From the NCBI GenBank assembly GCA_028277985.1, contig JANQFG010000181.1, forward strand, positions 1 to 34,851: a stretch of DNA of 34,851 nt. The letters run 5' to 3'. Within the stretch, counting starts at the first letter, position 1; each line of letters begins with the position of its first letter. Shown here piece by piece: positions 1 through 7,102 of this stretch. The notes under the pieces are model-generated. The model had not been told where the DNA came from, ran no database searches, and saw nothing but the letters and a program-made list of their open reading frames with translations. The translations under genes were made by a program, and so were the position numbers. The stretch comes from a bacterium. Its GTDB lineage: Bacteria; Desulfobacterota; DSWW01.

Positions 1-2
1 AT

Positions 3-653
3 TTCAGCGTCTCGGTCTGTCCCTGCAGGCACCGCAAGAAGCTCGACCCGGATTTTGAGGATTCTACCTATCCTATGGAGGTCTGCCTTCACTTTGGGAA
101 ACTCGGCCGCTACATTGACGAAAACGGTATGGGTCGTCAGATCACCCGCGAGGAAGCCCAGGAGATCCTCCGGAAGGCTGCCGAGGCCGGGCTCGTCCAC
201 GGTATGATCAACGTGCAGGAAGCCCCGGATACCATCTGCAATTGCGACCCGAACGACTGTCTCATGTTCGAGGCCTTCCACAAGCTCAAACACGCGGAAG
301 GCATGTCACGTTCCAATTACCGGGTGCGCATAAATCGTGAGACCTGCATCGGCTGCGGGCTTTGCGTCAAACGCTGTCCCATGCACGTCCTACAGATGGA
401 AGATGCCCCCGAAGCGAAGGACAGAGTCACGGTGTTGGTGGATGACGAAAAGGGAGAGAAGCAGCTCAAGAACAAGAAGGGCATGCTGTCGAAGGTCGAT
501 ACGGATCTTTGTATTGGCTGCGGTGTCTGTGTAATCAAGTGTCCCTCCAAGTCCATGGTACTGGAACTCAGGGAGGCGTTGGTGGCTCCACCGAAGGATA
601 TGAGCGAGTGGGCCCAACTTCTCATGGAGGATCTTGCTGCCGCCGGAAAATGA
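3..653 (+). CDS. 4Fe-4S dicluster ferredoxin-type protein, 5' partial
   Basis: The frame is open to the left edge, so the gene starts outside the window; 216 residues are visible. The C-terminal half carries two classical [4Fe-4S] motifs, CIGCGLCVKRCP and CIGCGVCVIKCP, about 50 residues apart. Upstream is a second cysteine region: CPCRH near the left edge, CLHFG about 20 residues on, then CNCDPNDC. A CxC...C...CNC arrangement of this kind recurs in electron-transfer proteins of anaerobic sulfate reducers and syntrophs, as I recall the family; here one of the usual paired cysteines is replaced. The protein is probably a cytoplasmic electron carrier or the C-terminal part of a larger redox protein. 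The internal ATG at 75 is not the start, because the cysteine-rich segment continues upstream in frame. The methyltransferase gene follows after 37 bases. The fold is sure; the redox partner is unknown. Confidence 0.85.
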   Translation, partial: FSVSVCPCRHRKKLDPDFEDSTYPMEVCLHFGKLGRYIDENGMGRQITREEAQEILRKAAEAGLVHGMINVQEAPDTICNCDPNDCLMFEAFHKLKHAEGMSRSNYRVRINRETCIGCGLCVKRCPMHVLQMEDAPEAKDRVTVLVDDEKGEKQLKNKKGMLSKVDTDLCIGCGVCVIKCPSKSMVLELREALVAPPKDMSEWAQLLMEDLAAAGK

Positions 654-690
654 GGGGCATAGGGCAAAGAAGGATAGGGGAATATAGTTC

Positions 691-1413
691 ATGACCAGAC
701 TCTCATTGTACGGCTTGATCACGCTGAATGTTGTGGCCTTTCATGTCCCCGGCCTCTGGCTGTTCTTCTTTCTCCTCTTTCCAAAGCAGGGCTCCGGGGG
801 ACCGTCCGACGTCCTTTTCAATGCCTCTCTGGTCCTGTTCTGGGGCGGGATCCACAGTGTCATGGCAAGGAGGTTCTTCAGGGATTTCCTGGCCCGGGTC
901 GTAGGGAAGGACTTCGTCAAACTTGCCTTTACGGTCATCGCCGGTATCACCCAGTGCGTGATGCTCTACTACTGGCGCCCTCTAGAGGGAGTGCTGTGGC
1001 ATGCTGAGGGACTTCTCTATTGGGTTCTTGCCTTCCTTTTCGCTTCCGCGTTCGGAGCCGTCTTCTACTGCTCGATCCTGCTCGACTACATGGAGGTCTT
1101 GGGAGTGCGGAAGATCGTCAGGCACTTCAGGGGGGAACCCGACCCACCCCCCGCACTGTGTCTGAAGGGACCCTATCGCTACTGCCGGCATCCCGTATAC
1201 CTGGCAAGTGTCGCCACCCTCTGGATCGGCCCGGTCATGACCACGGGACGGCTCGAGTTCGCGATCCTCGTCACCGTCTATGTGCTCATCGGGACCTGGT
1301 TCGAGGAGCGAGACACGAGGGAGGAAATGGGCGAGGGTTACGCCCGCTACCAAGCCAACGTGCCTATGTGGGTCCCCCGCCTTACGCCTTGGGCAGGGGA
1401 GGGGAAGGGCTGA
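691..1413 (+). CDS. MddA/NnrU-like membrane methyltransferase (isoprenylcysteine methyltransferase superfamily)
   Basis: This is a 240-residue integral membrane protein with hydrophobic stretches at about 5-30, 41-56, 77-95, 108-130 and 185-203. The SAM-binding signature of the ICMT/phospholipid methyltransferase superfamily is present: GPYRYCRHPVYL at 160-171, then WFEERD at 203-208 and a GxxYxxYxxxVP tail. Other matches, including HSVMARRFF near residue 55 and WRPLEGVLW near 95-103, point to the MddA group (methanethiol S-methyltransferase, which makes dimethyl sulfide) more than to ICMT proper. Substrate specificity cannot be settled from sequence, so methanethiol is an inference. The gene starts 37 bases after the ferredoxin-type gene and may be cotranscribed with it. 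It ends just before the converging brnA. Confidence 0.75.
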   Translation: MTRLSLYGLITLNVVAFHVPGLWLFFFLLFPKQGSGGPSDVLFNASLVLFWGGIHSVMARRFFRDFLARVVGKDFVKLAFTVIAGITQCVMLYYWRPLEGVLWHAEGLLYWVLAFLFASAFGAVFYCSILLDYMEVLGVRKIVRHFRGEPDPPPALCLKGPYRYCRHPVYLASVATLWIGPVMTTGRLEFAILVTVYVLIGTWFEERDTREEMGEGYARYQANVPMWVPRLTPWAGEGKG

Positions 1414-1433
1414 ACTGGGCGCTCATCCGTTTC

Positions 1434-1667
1434 TCACGATGCCCACTTCATTTTCAATTTGCGCTGATGAACTGCACAATCGCGCAGGTAGAGATTGATC
1501 AGGCTCTGGTAGGGAATCCCCGTTTCCTCTGCCATAGCCTTGAAATAAGCAACCGTATCCCGATCCAGTCGCATCGTTACCGGCTGCTTCAGGTATTTCG
1601 TGTAGGGGTTCTTCCGTCCCTTCATTTTGGAGAAATCGTAATGGTCTCTCATCTTCTTCGCCTCCAA
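1434..1667 (-). CDS. brnA: BrnA-type antitoxin
   Basis: A 77-residue basic protein whose central segment PVTMRLDRDTVAYFKAMA followed by ETGIPYQSLINLYLRDC is a ribbon-helix-helix DNA-binding domain of the BrnA family. BrnA neutralises the BrnT ribonuclease and, with it, represses the brnTA promoter. The start codon lies 19 bases inside the end of brnT, so the two are translationally coupled in the toxin-first order normal for brnTA. The N-terminal segment, rich in Lys and aromatic residues, probably contacts the toxin. Function is inferred from family and gene pairing, and both are clear. The gene converges on the methyltransferase gene with only about 20 bases between stops, and no terminator is visible there. 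Confidence 0.88.
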   Translation of the reverse strand: MEAKKMRDHYDFSKMKGRKNPYTKYLKQPVTMRLDRDTVAYFKAMAEETGIPYQSLINLYLRDCAVHQRKLKMKWAS

Positions 1668-1942
1668 TACTCACCTTCCTCTTCCTGGTCCGCCTTCCTG
1701 GCCGAAATGAGCCGCACGATCTTTTCACTCTCTCGGAAACAGTGACAGACAACGAGAGCCCGCAATCTGAAACTCATCCCCAACAGGACAAAGCGGTCTT
1801 CATCCTCCGAATGGTCAGGGTCAAAGAACTGGATAGCGTGCTCATCGTAGAATACCGTACGTGCCTCGTCGAAGGAAACGCCGTGTTTCCTTATGTTGGC
1901 TTTCTCCTTCCTGGCGTCCCACTGGAATCTCAACTCATCCAT
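1649..1942 (-). CDS. brnT: BrnT-type ribonuclease toxin
   Basis: A 97-residue protein that matches BrnT along its length: FQWDARKEKANIRKHGVSF at about 6-24, then DEARTVF, DPDHSEDEDRFVLLG, and a C-terminal IVRLISARKA. BrnT is a RelE-fold ribonuclease that halts translation until bound by BrnA. The His and Arg residues typical of the family are present, so the toxin looks intact. The start at 1942 is set by the family N-terminus. No Shine-Dalgarno sequence precedes it, and the promoter elements found upstream would place the transcript start at or next to the ATG. The last codons overlap brnA by 19 bases. Confidence 0.9.
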   Translation of the reverse strand: MDELRFQWDARKEKANIRKHGVSFDEARTVFYDEHAIQFFDPDHSEDEDRFVLLGMSFRLRALVVCHCFRESEKIVRLISARKADQEEEGEYWRRRR

Positions 1943-1944
1943 AA

Positions 1945-1976
1945 GTACATTGTACGTACAGGAGGTGCCGAGTCAA
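1945..1976 (-). promoter_or_regulatory. brnTA promoter with overlapping palindromic operator
   Basis: Read on the minus strand, a -35 TTGACT (1976-1971) and a -10 TACAAT (1954-1949) are separated by 16 bases. Two overlapping palindromes cover the -10: TGTACGTACA at 1951-1960 and GTACATTGTAC at 1945-1955. This is where a ribbon-helix-helix BrnA dimer would be expected to bind to autorepress. Initiation about seven bases past the -10 falls at 1942, the A of the brnT ATG, which implies a leaderless or nearly leaderless message. The boxes and palindromes are visible; operator function is inferred. Confidence 0.65.
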
Positions 1977-2183
1977 TACAATTCCACAATGTCAGGGATT
2001 ATCTCAGAAGCCGATTCGATCGGGGAGAGGTCAGCCCGTGGACCAGAGAGAAGTCATTCGCACCACAAAAGGCTATATATTCTAGTTGTTTAATGCAATA
2101 ACCTAATGTGAAAAGTAATCCTTTGTTCATACGGAGGATCAGGGAATCGCCGAAACATCCTGGTTTGATTCAGTTTCGTGCGC

Positions 2184-2693
2184 CTAATCGTTAGGGTCTT
2201 TCTCGATGAACAGGAGCTCGCAATAATCGTCCCCGGCGGTCATGAGCTTCGTGTGCTTGATCTCGATGTTCGGGTTCACGATCTTGGCGGCCTCCTTCTC
2301 GAAGCAGCCCATGGCCTCGCAGAAGCTCGGCGGGATGTCGAGCTTGGGAAACCAAAGGCAGGGAGGATAGAGGCGGTAGCTGACCACATTCGGCTCGGGC
2401 CTGGACAATTCGGTCTTGTAGCCGATGATGTCCCCGGTGGCGAGCTTGAAATAGCTCGCAAGGGACCAGGCGTCGTTCCCCTCGAGGCCGAAAGACTTCA
2501 TGGCCGGCACCACGAAACGATGGGCGTTCCCCCTCATGAACACTTCCAGCAGCTCCGCGGTCTTATCCTCGCCCAGTTCCTGATGCAGGGTCTTCACCAG
2601 ATTTTCGAAGTAGCTCCAGCCCGTCTTGTTCGAGGCCTTTGCCTTCCGGATCTCGGGCCACTCCTCCTCGGGCAGCACAGGGTATTTGTCCAT
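2184..2693 (-). CDS. ATC-hydrolase-like (L-2-amino-thiazoline-4-carboxylate hydrolase family) protein
   Basis: A 169-residue soluble protein and the last gene of the minus-strand operon. An N-terminal helical part is followed by a cysteine-containing C-terminal half with PPCLWF, FCEAMGCFEKE and a final GDDYCELLF. That spacing of cysteines ahead of a GDxxC strand resembles the family named after L-2-amino-thiazoline-4-carboxylic acid hydrolase; members found in anaerobes beside HgdB- and UroD-type genes have no established reaction. I see no signal peptide or membrane segment. The start follows GAGGAGGAG with good spacing. An acidic 16-codon mini-ORF fills the 52-base gap to the upstream UroD-like gene. 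The family assignment is moderately sure. The role is unknown; it could be a ligand-binding or hydrolytic partner of the operon's main enzyme. Confidence 0.6.
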   Translation of the reverse strand: MDKYPVLPEEEWPEIRKAKASNKTGWSYFENLVKTLHQELGEDKTAELLEVFMRGNAHRFVVPAMKSFGLEGNDAWSLASYFKLATGDIIGYKTELSRPEPNVVSYRLYPPCLWFPKLDIPPSFCEAMGCFEKEAAKIVNPNIEIKHTKLMTAGDDYCELLFIEKDPND

Positions 2694-2694
2694 T

Positions 2695-2745
2695 TCACTC
2701 CTCCTCGTCGTCGTCCTCGTCCTCGATCACTTCACATCGAAACAT
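2695..2745 (-). other. 16-codon acidic mini-ORF in the operon spacer
   Basis: Directly after the UroD-like TGA (2748-2746) an ATG begins in the same frame and reads MFRCEVIEDEDDDEEE before its own TGA, one base ahead of the next gene's ATG. The run of GAG/GAC codons also supplies the GAGGAGGAG ribosome-binding site of that gene. It may serve translational coupling, be a tail separated from the UroD-like protein by a stop, or be chance low-complexity DNA. Whether it is expressed as a peptide is not known. Confidence 0.35.
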
Positions 2746-3789
2746 TCACACAAGTTTCTCCATGAACTGCTTGCCGTACTCTCGGGCGTAGGCAAAGTAG
2801 TGCTCGATCCGGTCCACCGTCGAATTTCTCGGAATCTCGCATCCCGAGGCCAGGATGAAGTGACTTTGCGGAGCGGCAATGTCGATGCACCGCCGGATGT
2901 CTTCCTCCATGGCATCTCTCGTCCCGTCGTAGAACAGGCCGGTCTGCACGTTCCCCATCACGGTGAGCTTCTTCTCTACGGCCGGCCCCATCACCTTGTC
3001 CAGGGAGGTCGGGTTGTCGATGCTCAGAGGGCTCAGGCCCACGTCGATCACGTGGTCGATCATGGGATCGATGTATCCGCAGATGTGGACACTCATATGG
3101 ACTTTCTTGGCCCGAAAGTAGTCCCTGAGTTCCTTGTGATAGGGCTTGATGAACTCCTTGTAGATGGTCGGGGAGATGATGCTGCAGGAGGCGGAGGCCT
3201 CGTGCACGGCAGGTCCGACCCTGGCTCCGAGGGAGGCATCACAGAAAGCCTTGACCGTGTCGGTGGCGAGACGCATCAGGTCGTGGACGAAATCCGGATC
3301 ATCGTAGGTGTCCATCATGAGCGTCTCGTGGCCCCGCAGATTCATGGCTATGTTCCACGGTCCGGCCTGGCTTCCTCCCACCGCCGCGTTCGGAAGCGCC
3401 GCGGTCATCCTCTCACAGACCTCGAGGTAGTAGGGGAGGCGACCGTCCCGCTTTGGATCCGCCACCTTCAACTTGCCGAGGTCCTTCTTTTCCTTCAGAA
3501 GAGGCGCCTTGATGTGCGAAATGTCGTCTTCCGGAAAATCGAGCTCACATCCAAGGGCCTCGCTCTCCAGGTAGACATCGTTCACCACGATCGCGCTGTC
3601 CGGCTGGAACCTCTCAAAAAAGGCGACCTGTGCCTTTGCACTGCTCGCTGCATTCGTGAGGAACTCCCTCACACTGATTCCGGCAAAACCGGCACAGTAG
3701 GGGCCGGGCAGCACCGTGACCGGCACCCGGTCTGCGAGCCGTCCCTTCAGGGCGCTCACCAGGTACATCTTGCCTGTCAGCTCATCCAT
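2746..3789 (-). CDS. UroD/MtaA/CmuA-family methyltransferase-like protein
   Basis: A 347-residue protein of the uroporphyrinogen decarboxylase superfamily in its zinc-dependent methyltransferase branch (MtaA, MtbA, CmuA and relatives), which normally moves methyl groups between corrinoid proteins and thiols. The zinc-ligand pattern is intact: HIC at 235-237 and Cys317 in ASGCEIP, about 80 residues apart as in that branch. The UroD N-terminal arginine motif is absent, so haem synthesis is unlikely. GSQAGPW near 139-145 and NVQTGLF near 280-286 are typical barrel loops. No corrinoid-binding protein is encoded nearby, so the methyl carrier, if any, lies elsewhere. The gene begins four bases after the AcsB-like gene. 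A good Shine-Dalgarno sequence (GGAGG) supports the start. Confidence 0.85.
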   Translation of the reverse strand: MDELTGKMYLVSALKGRLADRVPVTVLPGPYCAGFAGISVREFLTNAASSAKAQVAFFERFQPDSAIVVNDVYLESEALGCELDFPEDDISHIKAPLLKEKKDLGKLKVADPKRDGRLPYYLEVCERMTAALPNAAVGGSQAGPWNIAMNLRGHETLMMDTYDDPDFVHDLMRLATDTVKAFCDASLGARVGPAVHEASASCSIISPTIYKEFIKPYHKELRDYFRAKKVHMSVHICGYIDPMIDHVIDVGLSPLSIDNPTSLDKVMGPAVEKKLTVMGNVQTGLFYDGTRDAMEEDIRRCIDIAAPQSHFILASGCEIPRNSTVDRIEHYFAYAREYGKQFMEKLV

Positions 3790-3793
3790 TCAC

Positions 3794-4585
3794 CTATCCT
3801 CCCTCCCGAACCACCTCGATACCCACGACCTTGCCCTTCTTCCGGATCACGAGAACCTCCCGGATCGAATCACAGGTCGGCTGCTCCGGGCATTCGTCAC
3901 AGGTTAGATCTTCACATTCATATTCCCCATCCTCCGTGCGGCTGAGCTTCCGGATCGCCAGGCTCTTTCCCTTGGCCTTTAGGCCGATGCCCTCGAGCTC
4001 TTCCACTTCCGCCTTGGAAGAGGTAAGGAACAAGATTTCGATTCCCTCGAGAAGGGGAAAGGTCCTCCTGTAATGTGCCATCAATGCCCGACCCAGGGTT
4101 TCGAAATCGAACCCCTTGGCTGCCGCCTCACGGCTCACACGGCTCCACAGCTTCCGAGGCACGTGGCGGATCATGTAGCCCTCGAGCAGGGAAGCCAGGT
4201 TGCTTGCCCTTTCGAGGCTGGCCAGGTCCTTCTCTTCCAGCCTGGATCCTCCCACAAGGATGACCTGGCCGAACGGAATGGATTGGCCCTCCGAATCAGG
4301 AATATCCGGGCCGATACAGGTGATACGGCCGCTACGAATCAACTCGGCCTGTCGGGTCCAGAGGACCATGGACGCAGAACCGTGTACCGGGTTACCCAGT
4401 TCGGCGAAGGTGTCTTCCTTGAGGATAACCGTAGGCGGGCTGCCGGATCCGAAACGAACGGGGAGGTCCCGCAGGAGTTCGTCCGGGGAGGAGGCGCATT
4501 GGATTTGTGATAGGGGGTTGCCCGCCTCTTTGGTCGTCTTGACAAACCCCCGGATCGCCAGTATCTGCTCGTCGAATTCCGCCAA
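3794..4585 (-). CDS. Stand-alone CdhC/AcsB-like protein without the A-cluster domain
   Basis: A 263-residue protein resembling an internal segment of the acetyl-CoA synthase beta subunit (CdhC/AcsB). Landmarks in family order are ELGNPVHGS (62-70), DG-like SGRITCIGPDIP (85-96), PFGQVILVGG (104-113), EGYMIRHVPRKLW (135-147), RVSREAAAKGF (149-159) and FLTSSKAEV (186-194). The catalytic C-terminal domain that binds the Ni-Fe-S A-cluster is missing. In its place is a short cysteine set, C224-x4-C229-x2-C232-x5-C238, fit for a metal or Fe-S centre. It therefore cannot make acetyl-CoA by itself; a scaffold, CoA-binding or electron-transfer role is possible. The start is a TTG with GGGAG five bases upstream; no in-frame ATG lies early enough. 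It sits tightly between the BcrB-like and UroD-like genes. Homology is fairly sure; function is unknown. Confidence 0.65.
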   Translation of the reverse strand: MAEFDEQILAIRGFVKTTKEAGNPLSQIQCASSPDELLRDLPVRFGSGSPPTVILKEDTFAELGNPVHGSASMVLWTRQAELIRSGRITCIGPDIPDSEGQSIPFGQVILVGGSRLEEKDLASLERASNLASLLEGYMIRHVPRKLWSRVSREAAAKGFDFETLGRALMAHYRRTFPLLEGIEILFLTSSKAEVEELEGIGLKAKGKSLAIRKLSRTEDGEYECEDLTCDECPEQPTCDSIREVLVIRKKGKVVGIEVVREGG

Positions 4586-4604
4586 AGGAACTCCCGGTTC
4601 TCCC

Positions 4605-5903
4605 TTACACGATCACCTGGGTCTCCATCCACTCCTCGATCGTGCTGTGAATCTTGTCGATGGAGACGGGCCGGGCATCCATGGGATCGAATTCGACCAG
4701 GAGCAGTGGCTTCTCCCTCTCTCTGCATGCCTCCCGGACAAACCCGTGGGTTGCCTGTCCGTGCTTGCACTGGATCAGGGCCGGAATGATGACTGCGTCC
4801 ACGTTCCATCCGTCCATGGCCGCGATGAAATCATCCATGAAGAACTCGTGGGGGCCCCGGTACTGGCGGGCCATGCAGATGTTCATCATCTTCCAGGCGT
4901 AGTCCCTAACGATGGTCTCCGGGGTGCTCGGATCGATCATGGTCTGCGTAGCGTGGCCGAAGAAGGTCAATGCGGTGACGGCGCCAAATTCATCCTCCAT
5001 CCAGTCGTGCACGCCAAGATCGTAGAATGGGTCCGGGTTGTACATCAGGATCCTGGCCTTCTCATCCGGTACGGCGCCCTTCTTCTCCGCAGCCAGCTTC
5101 TTGGAATCTTCGAGAATGAACTGGCCCAGGTCTCTTCCCAGCTCCGTACCTGAGGTCGCGCAGATGGACATGAACTGGTAGAACCCGAGCTTGCCCGGGT
5201 GCGGGCAGGGGGTGAGCTTTCGCATCTCGTTCTCGGCGATAAATGCCTCGACCAGATCGTTTGCCAGTTGGATCGCCTCCTTGCACCGATCCCAGTCCAT
5301 CTTGGTCTTGCACACCTCCTCGACCGTTCTGATCATCTTCCATATATGGTGCTCGTAGAGCTCCACACCCCTGTCGTCCTGCCAGTAGGGCACATCGCAC
5401 TGGATGACCGGGGCCGAGATGAGCTGCTCCAGGATCTGGTATCCGGTGATGGCTGAGTCGCAAGGGGAGGTAGGGGCCACAACGATGTCCACCGGTGGCT
5501 GTGCCTCTTCGAGCACGGCCCCGAGGAAGCCCTTGTCCGCAGGGCAGATGTCTGCGGGAAGGCCTATGTTTTCCGCAGCGTCGATGTACGGGTTCAGCCC
5601 CTCCGGATCGAACATGGGCAGAAAGCCGCAAAGGAGCTCGGTCATGAAGGGATGGACGTCGGGGAACCCGCGGAAAAGCTCGGGGAAGAAGAGGAATTCG
5701 TGCCAGAGCATCTTCTTGCCCGTGTCCACGGCCTCGAAGAGGCCCATCAGATGCTTCTCGATCGCTTTCATGATCTGAACGACGCAGACCTCTCTCGGGT
5801 CGCCCATGGCCTCCATCACTTCGGCCATGCTTCGGACCGCGATGATATGATCGTCGAAGACTTCCGTGAACTTGTCTCTGTTGAACTGTATGGGAGCTAC
5901 CAT
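4605..5903 (-). CDS. BcrB/HgdA-like subunit of a 2-hydroxyacyl-CoA dehydratase/benzoyl-CoA reductase-type enzyme
   Basis: A 432-residue member of the HgdA/HgdB/BcrB/BcrC superfamily, in the size range of BcrB/BadE. These subunits pair to hold [4Fe-4S] or double-cubane clusters that pass single very low-potential electrons to CoA thioesters for dehydration or ring reduction. Cysteines in recognisable positions include Cys120, Cys148 in PTSPCDSAITGYQ, one in SICATSGTELGRD and one in IQCKHGQATHG near the C-terminus. The frame runs upstream to 6188, but the start at 5903 is chosen because AAAGGAGG precedes it with proper spacing and because the longer version would overlap the BcrC-like gene. The partner gene ends 29 bases upstream. 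Substrate is unknown; the benzoyl-CoA versus hydroxyacyl-CoA choice cannot be made from sequence alone. Confidence 0.85.
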   Translation of the reverse strand: MVAPIQFNRDKFTEVFDDHIIAVRSMAEVMEAMGDPREVCVVQIMKAIEKHLMGLFEAVDTGKKMLWHEFLFFPELFRGFPDVHPFMTELLCGFLPMFDPEGLNPYIDAAENIGLPADICPADKGFLGAVLEEAQPPVDIVVAPTSPCDSAITGYQILEQLISAPVIQCDVPYWQDDRGVELYEHHIWKMIRTVEEVCKTKMDWDRCKEAIQLANDLVEAFIAENEMRKLTPCPHPGKLGFYQFMSICATSGTELGRDLGQFILEDSKKLAAEKKGAVPDEKARILMYNPDPFYDLGVHDWMEDEFGAVTALTFFGHATQTMIDPSTPETIVRDYAWKMMNICMARQYRGPHEFFMDDFIAAMDGWNVDAVIIPALIQCKHGQATHGFVREACREREKPLLLVEFDPMDARPVSIDKIHSTIEEWMETQVIV

Positions 5904-5932
5904 GCCCGAATCCTCCTTTCGGATCCTCTGGT

Positions 5933-7072
5933 TTATTCCATGCTTTCCAGGAACGCCTGTACCCGGGTCTTGATCTGCCCGGTACCGCCAAGAAGGTACT
6001 CCCGCTCCAGCCAGAGGGTAGGGGTTCCGGTGTCCTGGGCTTCCAGATTGGTCATCACCTTTTCCGAGCCCCAGAGCTGGCAAAAGACGATGCGCTCCCC
6101 CACGATGCCGTCCGCGTTCCAGTCCCGAACCATTTCCTTGATCTTGTCCTGCCTCCGTACCCGGTCGCACATTCGCGGACAGGACCACCGTTCGTGATAC
6201 CTCTTGGCCAGGGCCTCCATCGGGTCACCCGACTCATCCACATAGTCCCAGAACATCCGGCCGCCGAAACAGCTCCCGTCTGCGACGACGAGCGCTCCCT
6301 GGTCCTCGATCACCTTGATCCAGTCCGGATCGTCCAGCTCGCTTCCGTAGAGGAACAGGCGCTTCTTGTGGTCCGGTGCGGCCTTCCGGTCCCCCAGTGC
6401 CTCGAGTAGGGACTTCATCTCCTGATTGAACAGATCCTTGGGCATGCACGTGTAGGCCACCGTGACACTCAGGGCCTCGGCACCCGTAATGGGAGGCTGC
6501 TCCGCCTTTCGGAGCGCGTACAGCTCATGCAGAAGCCTTCTCGACTCGTTGACTTCCCGAATTGCCTCCTTGAGCTTCTCCTCCGTGATCTCGACCTCGA
6601 AGAAGGTCTCCAGTTGCTCCTTCATCCGTATGATCTCGTCCTTGTAGTACGCGAGTGAGGCCTCATCCATGGGGACCCGGGGCGCTCCCACGTATTCGAG
6701 GAAGAACTCATCCTTTTCGGCGGGCTCCTTGAACTGGACGGCTCGAAAAATGTCGGAGACCCGGCGCATCTGATCGCACCCGTTCGAGCCCACGAACCCG
6801 TCAAGGAAATCATAGTTCCCGAGCAGGGCATCATCCACCACATGCCGACAGTACGTACAATTCAGATAGGTCGTATATCGGTCCGCCTCGCTCGTGTCTC
6901 GACTCTCAGGCGCCCGAAGCCTGTAGGGCAGCATGCCGGCCGCCATGACGAGCTCCTCGGGCACATTGGTGCAGAAGTACCCGACGATCCTGCCGCCCCC
7001 CTCTTTCCACTGCTTCATCGTGTCGTTGTAGGTTGCCTTGGTGATCTCCATGAATCGATCGAGTTCCTTCAT
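5933..7072 (-). CDS. BcrC/HgdB-like subunit of a 2-hydroxyacyl-CoA dehydratase/benzoyl-CoA reductase-type enzyme
   Basis: A 379-residue protein, the length usual for HgdB and BcrC. It opens with the family signature GYFCTNVPEELVMAAGMLPY (31-50), followed by CTYCRHVVDD (72-81), GSNGCDQMRR (95-104), a central DGSCFGGRMFWDY and CPRMCD. These are the cysteine-bearing loops that hold the cluster at the active site in this superfamily. It is predicted to form a heterodimer with the product of the next gene and to receive electrons from the activator encoded just upstream (30-base gap). The start follows AAGGAG with an eight-base spacer. Whether it holds one [4Fe-4S] cluster or a double cubane cannot be told here. 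The pair is complete and looks functional. Confidence 0.87.
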   Translation of the reverse strand: MKELDRFMEITKATYNDTMKQWKEGGGRIVGYFCTNVPEELVMAAGMLPYRLRAPESRDTSEADRYTTYLNCTYCRHVVDDALLGNYDFLDGFVGSNGCDQMRRVSDIFRAVQFKEPAEKDEFFLEYVGAPRVPMDEASLAYYKDEIIRMKEQLETFFEVEITEEKLKEAIREVNESRRLLHELYALRKAEQPPITGAEALSVTVAYTCMPKDLFNQEMKSLLEALGDRKAAPDHKKRLFLYGSELDDPDWIKVIEDQGALVVADGSCFGGRMFWDYVDESGDPMEALAKRYHERWSCPRMCDRVRRQDKIKEMVRDWNADGIVGERIVFCQLWGSEKVMTNLEAQDTGTPTLWLEREYLLGGTGQIKTRVQAFLESME

Positions 7073-7102
7073 AACGGATCTCCTTGTCCGGCGATAACCG
7101 CA

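Noticed and set aside
1742..2101. 119-codon plus-strand open frame opposite brnT
   Set aside because: It is antisense to a well-matched BrnT toxin and its promoter, with no ribosome-binding site.
2746..3789. HemE uroporphyrinogen decarboxylase
   Set aside because: The HemE arginine motif is absent and the zinc ligands of the methyltransferase branch are present; no haem gene is nearby.
2626..3945. 439-codon plus-strand open frame opposite the UroD-like gene
   Set aside because: It is a Val/His/Asp/Arg-rich shadow; the minus frame carries the HxC...C zinc site.
5904..6188. N-terminal extension of the BcrB-like gene
   Set aside because: It overlaps the BcrC-like gene's coding end in another frame, and a strong ribosome-binding site marks the start at 5903.
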